Part shown: piece by piece, positions 56,201 to 64,000 of the stretch | Layout of the letters: every line of letters starts with the position of its first letter | How positions within the stretch are numbered: the first letter of the stretch is position 1 | NCBI GenBank assembly: GCA_008360975.2 | Contig: CM039182.1 | Location: 86,831,405-86,895,404 of the forward strand | Length of the DNA: 64,000 nt | Direction of reading: 5' to 3' | Source: Lichenostomus cassidix | Lineage: Eukaryota > Chordata > Aves > Passeriformes > Meliphagidae | The notes under the pieces: generated by a model | What the model was told of the DNA's origin: nothing | Databases searched by the model: none | Seen by the model: the letters and a program-made list of their open reading frames with translations, nothing else | Translations under genes and position numbers: made by a program

Positions 56201-59200
56201 TGAACAACATGGGTGGTCAAAACAAAATTAAAATGAGTTGTAAGTATGGAAAGCTGTTTATAACTTTAGAAGGTTCTAGCAATTTTAAATCCATGAAGTA
56301 TGAGATGGGCAAAGTTGCCAGCATCATTACTACTGAATGATGGAGCTGAGTTCAAGTCCTGCTGAGACCCCCAGTTGGCATTTGGAAGTAACTGGGGACA
56401 CCTTCTCCTTTTCTCATACTTGGAGCAAATGAAAAAACAAAATCTCACTCAGTCAAGTGAGTGCCAAGTCAGTTTATTTTATCATTCTTCCTCCCCTTTT
56501 TCATTTTTTAAAACTGTTTACTGTTTTCTATCAGACATGCTGGGCATGCCTACGTACTTACTTAAATAGGACCACTCTCCTGGTGCAAAAAGTAATTTTT
56601 TCCAGGAATTCTGTCTGTGTGCACATCTGTTTACATCCTGAGTGTCACTACAGGGATTTTCAGCTTCAATACCTGCCTTCTCTCACTTACCTGTGTGAAC
56701 AGACTTTACTCTCACAGATCACAGCCTCTTTTCCAGTATTTTCTTCTAGTGACACAGATATTGGGTCCATGCCTAGATGGGCAGAGAGCAAGCCATATTT
56801 AAATTAAAAGTTTATGAAGACTCAGAGGGTCATGAAAAGTTCTTATTTTTGCTCCTGTTCACAATCACAGCAGCTTCACAAACAGCAAATTAAAAAAAAA
56901 AAGCTTTTTCTTTTTGCTAGAATTATATTCTGTGCCTGCAGGTGGCTCCAAATGATAAAACAAAGCACACAGGCTGCAAATGACCTTGGTACTCAAATCA
57001 TACTAAGAAATATACAATTTCAGCTTTGAGTAACTTCCTTCTCTGTTTATCTCAGGCAACAAAACCAGCACAGAATTATTGCCTCAGACGTGGTTTCTGT
57101 TGAAAGGGTGGTCTCTCTAACAAATCAGGAGAACATGTTAAAGACTGTCATGAGTTTTTTTGGAGTAGAGGGATTGAGTGATCTGAAAGAGGAAAGATGG
57201 CGGGGGGGGATCTCCAAGTTTAAACCAGCTGAAGATTCCCTGGTAATGATCAATTTTAACAATTTCTCCCACATTTTTCTCATCTTGAACAAAATGAGCC
57301 AGAGAGATGGAAATGGTGCTGTAGTTTACTAGAACCAAAACCAAAAGCTGTACTATTTTTCTTTCTGTTAATTGAAAACAATAATCCTAAATGAAGAACA
57401 AAGTGTTTTACTGTGTGGCTGCAATGAATCCAGCTTTTCCATTACCCTGCAACATATACTAACAAAGACACTGACCCCCCATTTCCCAGCATTATAACCA
57501 CACATTTTGATATTACTCACTACTTCCTCTTTATAATACTGTAAAACAAATAAAAATCAAGCTCTACCAACACTGATGTGGTGAAATCAAGTTGGTTTAT
57601 TTTCTTCTAAGGAGAAATGGAATGTAGTTCAGATTCATTATAGCATGACTGTCAACTCAGTTTCACGTATATTTTATAAAATAGTAAGTGCTCCACTTCT
57701 TTTGTTAATAATGTTAGTATACTTTGTAAGTGAAGAGAGAGGGTAAAGAGTTAGGTTCACTTAGGAAAATAAGACATGTAATAAATGCTTTAAACTATCC
57801 TGTAACAACCTGAAGATATGCCAAGGTTATCATCTGATCAACTAGAACTAATGCTCTCAGACTTTGAAACAAATAAATATTAGTATCATTCCTTCTGGAA
57901 GAGCTTGAAATTTTTCATCCTGCAGGCACCCTTAACAGTTATATATTTTAAAATACTTTCTAAGAAAGGCATACTCGCAAAATTTCTTGAAGTAGAATTT
58001 CAGGGCTTTGAAAAGGCCTTGCTTTAATACACCAGCAAGAGTATTGCATTTTTATTGAACACTACACATTTTACAGTGATGTTTAGGTCAGTTAAACATT
58101 GTTAATTACAATTTTATTCTATCTTTAAGGCAAAAAAATAAAGTACAATATTGCCAGTTACTAAAATGTAAAAGCTGTCATTCTCCATGGTCATTTGCTT
58201 GATAATAAAATTCACAGATGTGCTCAGAGTATTAATATAAAAAAAAATCTTACCGTTATAGCTCCTATTTTCAGTCAATGACGAAAATTAGAGATCTGTT
58301 ATTTCAATAGACTGAAATATAAACTATTCATGTATATTCTTTCATCAGTGTATGCACTTAATTCCCATTATTTTTATTGGCAGTAACACAATACTATTTG
58401 AAGGCACAATAAACTCCATAAAGTGCAATTAGCTGCTCAGTTTTGCTAACATCTTTCTACTCCAATATTTTAAAGTACCTCCTCAACACTCAGAATTTCT
58501 CCCACTGTGCAGTGGCAAACTAATGCCCAACTTGCCAGTGTAATGGTGATTGTTAGCTAAAATGGAAAGAGAGAAATTAGTCTTTTCCAGAAATATATTC
58601 TCAGCCAAATTCTGTTTGGCTACACATTTGTGTAGGTCAGGAGCAAGTGCAATGTAATCTGTGCCCCCATGTATCGGATGGAGGAGGAGAAGGCGATTTC
58701 CCTTGATTCTCACTCAAGTAATAGGATTTCTGGAAATAAAGACACTTGCTCTTGCACACCTTTAAGTTACTGGGAGGCAAAGCACTAATAACTTCAGTCA
58801 AGGTACAAGAAGTTGTTTTTCTCCATGGGGGCTGATTTAGAGTTAGGTACACTGATTTTCTCAGTGTAGGTTCTGTGATAGCAAGGCTTTGTTGCACTCT
58901 TAAACAAAATAGGAAATGCCTGTTAACACTCAGCCTAAGAAAACAATTCTGACAAAATTAATCAATGCAGTTTCTCAAAATTAAAATCTCACTCCCTCTG
59001 TTGAAGAAAAGCACAGTCAGTGAGAGAGTAGGCACAAGCTCTTTCTCTCCCTCTGCTCTCACTTAACCCCTTCGTCAGGGATCCAGGAAATACCTGGAGT
59101 TCCCCAGCTGCCATGCAAGCCAACTGATTTTGCAGGCATGCCAGGGAAAGATCCTAAGCCTTCAGGCACTTTGGGCAGTGTAGAGCGCCACTCTGCCATC

Positions 59201-62200
59201 TTGCTACCCACAGTGGCGACAGGATCACACAGCTGGGTCTGTCAGGCAGCAGGTGCTGCACATCCACAGCTGGAGGCTGAATGGGCTATGGAGACACCCA
59301 ACTTGCAGGGGTTAAAGAGCAACCCTGAAAGGGTGTCTCAGCACATAGAGAATCCAGCAAAAGGTGTTAAAGTAGTTACTGTCACGCTAAATCACGCTGA
59401 CAATTTTTTCTTGGACAGAGAATATGAAGCCACATTGAAATAAAATAGCCATAAACAAATTTTCCACTAATGAAAAGTTCTAGAGGGAGAGGAAAGCGTG
59501 TGCCTGGAGGGGAAGAGTGAACAAACTCATTACATTTTAAAAGTGGCACAGATAAAGTCTTCACCACAATCTAATAGTGTAACAGCAAGATGCTCTTAAA
59601 AAATGCTATGTACTTCAGCTCCATGGGGTTCACCCCACTGGGCTTTAGGCACTTACCAGAGGCACCTATTCCAGCAGCACAGTTGCCTTAGGCTCTCTCT
59701 TTTGGAAAGAGGCACCTGGAGCCAGCAAAGCATGCTCCGGGCAGAGATCTGTGCCCCAGCCTGCTCTCACAGTGAGAAAAGCGCAGATAGCAGCGAAACT
59801 GGCAGAGAAAACACAGTGGTTACAGCAGAGCAGCACAAGGGAGGCAGCTGGCTGGACTGCAGTTGTCACCAGACAGCTGGAAGCCACTGGGTTTGCACAT
59901 TCACTGGAGCAAGGGGATTGTAGAAATGGAGAGAACGGAGAAACTCAGCACAGGAACTGTGACGGCAGGGGGAGGAGAGATGCAGGAAATTAAACTCATC
60001 TTGGAAAGATGCATGCTGCTGTGGCTGAGGAAAGGTAGTTTGGGTGGGTGGCATTCCATGTGAGAATAACTCGTGAAGGAGCAAAACTGGAAGAGACCTG
60101 GAGGTGGCTGTTAGTCAGCAGGCCAAGAGCTGCAGATCTGAAATTACATCAGCCACCAACACAGGCCAGTGAAGCTTCTGAGCCGCAGAACAGCCAGCCT
60201 GGCTCAACTCAGCTCCACAGCTCCTCACCACATGGATCACTGCTCCAAACTCACATGCCGCATGCAGCTTCAGTCCTACATTTGCAGCCAACTATGGACA
60301 GGCTGGCGAGAGTGGTGACAAAACCAGCAGGGACTAACATGGGATTTGCAAGGAAAGAATCAACTTATTAAATTAAATTTGTCTGCCGTGAAATGATTTA
60401 AGTGGGAGATATAACACTAACTCATGTTTGTGAAGGGATAAAAGAAAAAAAATGAAGAATTTAACACCAACAAACAAGTAATGCATTTAGACTGCAGGTA
60501 AGAGGAAAGAAAACAAAATAAATATTGGAACAACTTCCTACAGATTTATCTGCTCAATCTTATTCTGCTGCTTTGTATGTGCTCCCATCACTGTGCTATC
60601 TTAGGAGCAGTAAGGTCTGGAATAAACTCTCCAAGGAAAACAGCGCCATTATCTCACTGTCAAGAATTTTCTAAAAAATTCCATAGGTTGCTAGAACACC
60701 ATAGGAGTATAAAACAGCAGGACAACTATAAAAGAGGGCCCAGACCATCTCATGGGCTAGGATTTTGGTATCTAGAGTCATTATACAAAGAACAAAATGA
60801 CTCCATTCTTACACAGTGGCTATCTCAAAGCAGGCTGTAAATAAATGCCAATGACATTCCTGTTAGAGCACACTGATAATTACTTTTGGGCAGAAAAATG
60901 ACTCATAGACTTGGACGATCACTTCTATGTGGAAATGGTTCTCACTTTCATCAGAAGGAAGGCAAATGACAGTGAAAACTCAAAAAAGACACAGTAAAAT
61001 GTAGAATTTAAAGGCAGATTTCAACCTGGCATTAACTGTGGCAAGAGATTGTAAATCTCAGACTGAAATGGGTGCCTTGACTGTCATTTGAGAAAACTTC
61101 TTCCTGACTCCCTGAAGTATGTCAGTGCAGGTGTTATTGACAGGTGAACATACTAATGGATATGCACTTGTCCGGATGAATGCTAGCAAGGAAAAAAAAA
61201 GACTCAGAACAGTCAGAAAGGAAGAGAGATGGTAAGGAAATAAATTTCTAGAGATAGTTCCGAAGCACTTGATAATTTAAAAGCTGTGGGAGAATGCTGT
61301 CTGTGCAACTGTACTACAAAAATTTGAGGTGCAAGGTGCTCCACATAGAATTGAAATGAATTAATGATACATTTTCAAATAAATAGTATAGAGGAAAGAG
61401 TAGAAAATAGCAGTGTGTGTGTGCCATTGAGCAAGTCTGGAATCCCTAAGAAGAGAGTAGATTGTGTTTGGGACTGGAAACATAGAAAATAGCACATGAT
61501 TAGTGGAAGTATCCCAATGTATGTTTGAGAAACATATTTCAGACAAAAAGGATCAACAAGTTAGATTTAATTCTATGGAGAGTGCTCAAACAGCTGGAGA
61601 GGACAACTCTAACATACAAACAGAAAGGAGACTGTAGTTACAGATCCACTCATGGATTTCTAATAAAGGGCAAAAAATCTGAAGATTGGTTCCCTTGTTT
61701 TGCTTTAGCTGCTGAAAATGTGGGCACATATATTATTAATGGTTAAGACATCCAGGCTGAGTAAATGCTATACCCCAGGGAAATGATGAACACCATTCAG
61801 ACACATGCAAACTCAGCATTAGTAATGACTTCTGTGGAATACAAACCTGTTCCAGTGTTCAGTGCCAATGGCACTATTATGAAAATAAATAATTTTCACC
61901 CCTGAGTAGCAAAGGGCTTTCTGTAACACTTTACATATTTTTAAAATTTTTTTCCCCCTCATCAGAGAAAAAAGGGATTTTGAGAATTCCCAGGAAGCTC
62001 AAACATCATGAAATATTTGCCTGCTAGTGCAAGTATTTAACTGAGTTAAATAATGTCTCGTCCTTATTTTAATTCATACTAATTTCCACTGAAGACTCTA
62101 CCCCTCTAATCCCACAGATGGAAGGAGCAAGAGAGATACAAAATGAGAAGGTCTTTGGCCAGGATGTTTAATGTTAGACTTCTATTCCTTTACCTTTTCA

Positions 62201-62727
62201 GCAATAACAACCCTTTCAGGCTTGGGACTTCATGATGAGGAGAGGCACTAGTCAGTAAATTTCCACATCTGTCTGTTCCTTTCTCCATCCTGGAACATCC
62301 ACTTTATGACTGCACATAGTCTGACACTTCACTGTCTCCTCTCTGCCTGCCCCAGCAATAAGTTAGGAATGCCTCCAGGGCTGTGTACAAGAGGTTGGGC
62401 TTTCATTGCCCACAGCTGGCACTGAACTTGTCCCTGAAGTCCCAAGCAAGTCACAGGTAAGCAAGCATGCACAGCATTCAGTGGATTGGTGGGTGCATGC
62501 AGGTGACTCTGCCTAGAAATTTGACACTAATTAAAAAGGGAAGGAAAAGATATTGTTTACTAACCTTCTGCCTGAATGACCATAATTTTTTGCTTCAGAT
62601 CAATTGAGGGATTCACAAGACACAACCTTGCCTCCTGCTTCTGCGTCATGCAGACTCCATTCTGGTTTACCACCATCCAGTTTCGGTCATACAGCAATCC
62701 CTGGTTCCCTACTGGCCATTCTGTAAC
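38101..62727 (-). CDS. MOCOS: Molybdenum cofactor sulfurase, C-terminal seven exons (5' part outside window)
   Basis: MOCOS sulfurates the molybdenum cofactor of xanthine dehydrogenase and aldehyde oxidase in the cytosol. The N-terminal NifS-like PLP domain makes the persulfide and the C-terminal MOSC region binds the cofactor. Only the C-terminal part is here, as a join of 62727-62565, 56772-56691, 52545-52421, 51830-51725, 47882-47756, 45461-45357 and 38247-38101. The phases fit at all six junctions and give 284 residues ending in TAG. In order, the product shows the MOSC_N segment (VTEWPVGNQG, LLYDRNWMVV, YDCGERIAGWLSTFLGRP), then the MOSC hallmarks (SLVNEAQYLLIN, RFRANIVISAPESF, GPCSRCQIICIDQQSG, SVGSQVLPVLKE). 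There are no frameshifts or internal stops, so the gene looks intact. The length agrees with my recollection of the C-terminus of vertebrate MOCOS. The exon upstream of 62727 was not found and should lie past 64000. Confidence 0.95.
38248..45356 (-). other. MOCOS: MOCOS last intron, about 7.1 kb
   Basis: The donor is GTCAGT at 45356 and the acceptor is TTTCAG ending at 38248. Most of it is AT-rich. A block at about 43800-44770 is clearly richer in G+C and CpG than the rest of the window and is annotated on its own. No exon or interspersed repeat was recognised. Confidence 0.75.
43800..44770. promoter_or_regulatory. CpG-enriched intronic block, candidate regulatory element
   Basis: This is the only stretch of the window with a visible concentration of CpG dinucleotides, for example around 43804-43873 and 44608-44670. 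Visible site-like motifs are TGAGTCA (AP-1 type) at 44481-44487 and TTGGCGGGAA (E2F type) at 44626-44635. A perfect 8-base inverted repeat with a 5-base loop lies at 44406-44426. It sits in the last MOCOS intron, so it could be an enhancer or an internal promoter. It is too CpG-poor to be a classical CpG island, and the assignment is inference only. Confidence 0.25.
45357..45461 (-). CDS. MOCOS: MOCOS exon, cysteine motif of MOSC domain
   Basis: This 105-base exon is exactly 35 codons in phase 0 at both ends. The acceptor is AAATTTCAG|GTT and the donor is AGAAAG|GTCAGT. It encodes VVGPCSRCQIICIDQQSGER and continues through KEVLQSLSAARGRK. The GPCxRCxxxxxDxxxG motif is the most characteristic element of the MOSC superfamily. 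In the related mARC enzymes a cysteine of the matching motif is the protein ligand of molybdenum, so a cofactor-binding role is a reasonable inference. Both cysteines and the aspartate are present. Confidence 0.96.
45462..47755 (-). other. MOCOS: MOCOS intron, about 2.3 kb
   Basis: The donor is GTGTGA and the acceptor is TTTCAG. It holds an interval at 46352-46667 open on both strands (reported as a finding) and a short poly(A) run near 46858. No exon was seen. Confidence 0.75.
47756..47882 (-). CDS. MOCOS: MOCOS exon, MOSC core (RFRANI block)
   Basis: This 127-base exon starts one base into an arginine codon and encodes 42 residues ending LQFQ in phase 0. Phase selects the acceptor. GAGACAG|A keeps the frame, whereas the AG four bases upstream would break it. 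The donor is CCAG|GTGTGA. The segment LIRRFRANIVISAPESFEEE, followed by WAEISIG, is the central signature of MOSC proteins (RFRxNIxxxG...WxEIxIG), which lines the cofactor site. The bird sequence seems to have a short linker before this block compared with the mammalian protein as I remember it, and an alignment would settle that. Confidence 0.95.
47883..51724 (-). other. MOCOS: MOCOS intron, about 3.8 kb
   Basis: The donor is GTAAGA at 51724 and the acceptor is ACAG ending at 47883. It has poly(A) runs near 48652-48664 and 49000-49013. A 164-codon minus-strand frame at 48804-49298 has phenylalanine/leucine-rich, intron-like composition. Nothing else was recognised. Confidence 0.7.
51725..51830 (-). 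CDS. MOCOS: MOCOS exon, start of MOSC domain
   Basis: This 106-base exon lies only 590 bases below the previous one. The acceptor is a strong TTTTTTAG|GT and the donor is GCAAG|GTAAGA. It finishes the split glycine, encodes 34 residues and leaves two bases of an arginine codon. The core SLVNEAQYLLINVASILQL is the first conserved block of the MOSC domain in MOCOS proteins, where a short strand is followed by a helix that packs on the cofactor pocket. There is no ATG inside it, and the plus strand is also open across the exon, which is coincidental. Confidence 0.94.
51831..52420 (-). other. MOCOS: MOCOS short intron, 590 bases
   Basis: This is the shortest intron in the window, with donor GTGTGT and acceptor TTTTTTAG. 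It is AT-rich and has no other feature that I can see. Confidence 0.85.
52421..52545 (-). CDS. MOCOS: MOCOS exon, end of MOSC_N
   Basis: This 125-base exon completes an arginine codon and then encodes 41 residues starting VKTYDCGERIAGWLSTFLGR. It ends with one base of a glycine codon. The acceptor is TTGTAATAG|G, with a weak polypyrimidine tract, and the donor is AAAAG|GTGTGT. The YDCGE...WLSTFLGRPCRLI pattern marks the end of the MOSC_N domain in MOCOS, where other members have a WLS-x-FLGRP motif. The last ten or so residues (SKSHQKNTK) are lysine- and serine-rich and look like a flexible linker before the MOSC domain. This linker is poorly conserved between species in the family. Confidence 0.95.
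52546..56690 (-). other. MOCOS: MOCOS intron, about 4.1 kb, with old CR1-like relic
   Basis: The donor is GTAAGT at 56690 and the acceptor is ATAG ending at 52546. It contains the degraded CR1-like stretch near 54230-54660, described separately. The remainder is unremarkable AT-rich sequence. Confidence 0.75.
54230..54660 (-). mobile_element. Old CR1/L3-like LINE relic
   Basis: On the plus strand the text resembles the reverse complement of the body of old CR1-type elements. It shows GTATAACTTTACATCTGTCA, then ATTACATTTCATTTGGCACA, and later GAATATTGATCCCAAGGGA, in the order these segments have in CR1 consensus sequences. It is much more diverged than the other copies and is not coding. The limits are approximate, and a repeat-library search is needed to name the family. 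Confidence 0.5.
56691..56772 (-). CDS. MOCOS: MOCOS short exon, MOSC_N linker
   Basis: This 82-base exon is too short to stand out as an open frame and was located by matching the expected protein. The acceptor is CATCTAG|GC and the donor is CACAG|GTAAGT, a near-consensus donor. It begins with the last two bases of the split glycine codon, then encodes 26 residues starting MDPISVSLEEN and ending in SKVCSH, and closes with the first two bases of an arginine codon. Phases 1 and 2 match the neighbouring exons exactly. The residues correspond to the variable loop between the beta strands of MOSC_N. Mammalian MOCOS has a similar EPIxVxLEEN motif here, from memory of the family. Confidence 0.93.
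56773..62564 (-). other. MOCOS: MOCOS intron, about 5.8 kb
   Basis: The donor GTTAGT is at 62564 and the acceptor CTAG ends at 56773. I recognise no exon, CR1 copy or RNA gene inside. The part at 59100-60300 is somewhat more GC-rich, with overlapping chance frames on both strands and no family resemblance. Confidence 0.75.
62565..62727 (-). CDS. MOCOS: MOCOS exon (first in window), MOSC_N region
   Basis: This 163-base exon encodes 54 residues plus the first base of a glycine codon. The acceptor reads TTTCCCAG with its AG at 62729-62728, and the exon opens in phase 0 with VTEWPVGNQG. The donor is G|GTTAGT with GT at 62564-62563. The open frame reads back into intron above 62727 (residues LMLSQ), which fixes the acceptor only by analogy with the known protein. 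The segment GNQGLLYDRNWMVVNQNG is typical of the MOSC_N beta-barrel domain, which precedes the catalytic MOSC fold in MOCOS, mARC and YcbX proteins. The QKQEARLCL stretch that follows matches the conserved motif of this domain. Confidence 0.95.
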
Positions 62728-64000
62728 CTGGGAAAGCATTAGAAGTGGGTATAAGAGTTTGAAAAATGTTAGCTGCATTAATAGATTCATGCTGAAAAGA
62801 AAGGGAAAAGAATCCATTAATGAAACTTATAGAAATCAGGAAAACTTGTGCAAGCCAATGCCAGCTTTTTATAGTAGAAACCTTAACTGCAAATCAGAGA
62901 TAAAGATATCACTGCACAAAGCTGAAAAAACAAAATCAAATTACTCTAAGTTGTTACATATTATCATAAAGTTTAATAGCGCTATAAGAATAAACAATCT
63001 CCGAAACACTCTGAAAACTGTTTCCAATCTTACACTCATCCATTTTTAGGACCTGGTGCTCCAGCAATTTTCATTTAACTTACAAACCACAGAAATTTTA
63101 CAGGAGTCTTCTGAAATAAAGCAAAACCAAACAAACAGAAAGCAGGAAAATGGTGAAATTCAAAATTCTGAAAAAACTTGGTTTTCACAAAATGGGACCA
63201 CTTATCAAGTAGTACAATAGAGAAAATATCCACCACTGAAGCTTCTGGTTTAGCTAGGAGAATAATAGTTTCTTTAGATCTCCTTACAACAAAACACATT
63301 GTCTTCTTTGCTATTTGTTCTTCTACTACTTCTATAACACTCTTTGCATCCAATAGCCCATACAAGCATATTGTCCTTGCTTTCATGTACATTTTACTGG
63401 TGAAAAGAACATCTGTTTCTGATGCTACACAGATGGTAATCTTGAAATCTAAAAAGAAAGCAATTTTAGTAATGCCTTTGGGTGACGTTAATATCTGCTT
63501 TCTTCTCCAGAATGTTAAAATATTAATACCATTCTTGTAACATAAAGCTGGCCATTTAAACATATTCTTCAGCTCACGTCACAGTTGAATATGGAGAAAA
63601 GTTTACAGCTGAACTTGGTTGAATTCTTACAGAAAAGCTCAGTACATCTCACATGAATTAGCTGCAAAAAACATCAGCAAAACACTATTGAGTAAAAGAT
63701 ATGTCAAGCACAACCTGATACTCTGGAGAGCACTGGTTAGATTAATTTAAAAACACATTTTTGTTTATCATGTGATGAACCCGAAACTTGATAGAACCCA
63801 AAATATCTCATTCTTATAAACTTCTCCTGTTTTTATAGAAGCCTGCAGCAGCAGTTTGACACTGACAGCCTGACTATAGAAAGCTGAGGGCAGGCATGCT
63901 AGAACTGAAAATTTAAAGCATCAAAGCTGAACTCAAAATAATTCTGCCACAGTGCTACCAACTATATTGAATACAGAAAACGGGGAAAATTTAAGAGAAG
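62728..64000 (-). other. MOCOS: MOCOS intron (partial), no exon recognised
   Basis: The intron's acceptor is the CAG at 62730-62728. I looked for the preceding exon, expected to end just before the VTEWP block in the MOSC_N domain, and did not find it up to the window edge. The stretch contains an interval at 63075-63563 that is open on both strands and is reported separately as a finding. Confidence 0.7.

Noticed and set aside
58637..58897. Minus-strand frame with EPTLRKSVYLTL, considered as the MOSC_N linker exon
   Set aside because: There are no suitable splice sites and only weak resemblance. The 56691-56772 exon explains the segment.
1..64000. Operons, CRISPR arrays, phage or insertion sequences
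   Set aside because: Nothing supports a prokaryotic origin. Splicing, CR1 copies and gene density all indicate a vertebrate nuclear genome.

Overview
This is vertebrate nuclear DNA, most likely from a bird. It is AT-rich, has no operon-like packing, contains several degraded CR1 retroposon fragments with the 3' end typical of avian and reptilian CR1, and holds widely spaced short exons with GT/AG splice sites. No bacterial, phage or CRISPR content was seen.

The one gene I can support is MOCOS, molybdenum cofactor sulfurase, on the minus strand. Seven consecutive exons encoding its C-terminal end lie between 62727 and 38101: 62565-62727, 56691-56772, 52421-52545, 51725-51830, 47756-47882, 45357-45461 and 38101-38247. 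Their phases join without a break into 855 coding bases, or 284 residues plus a stop. Every internal junction has a GT donor and an AG acceptor. The joined piece is the C-terminal MOSC_N plus MOSC region of the enzyme. The N-terminal PLP-dependent NifS-like sulfurase domain and the promoter lie beyond base 64000.

Layout: 1-38100 is the region downstream of MOCOS. It holds CR1 fragments (9531-9700, 14103-14890, 29165-29500, 31871-32126, 37288-37370), a probable old MIR/Deu-type SINE (8805-9000), several G/T- or A/C-rich simple tracts, and a pair of overlapping perfect palindromes (30131-30174). No exon was recognised there. In other vertebrates FHOD3 usually follows MOCOS, but I could not find its first coding exon. 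The stretch 38101-62727 is the MOCOS 3' half. Its last intron holds a CpG-enriched block (about 43800-44770), and the 52.5-56.7 kb intron holds an older CR1-like relic (about 54230-54660). The stretch 62728-64000 is intron and contains an unexplained interval that is open on both strands.

I found no convincing undescribed biological system. The items most worth checking are the two intronic intervals open on both strands (63075-63563 and 46352-46667) with faint mutual similarity, the double palindrome, and the CpG-enriched intronic block.
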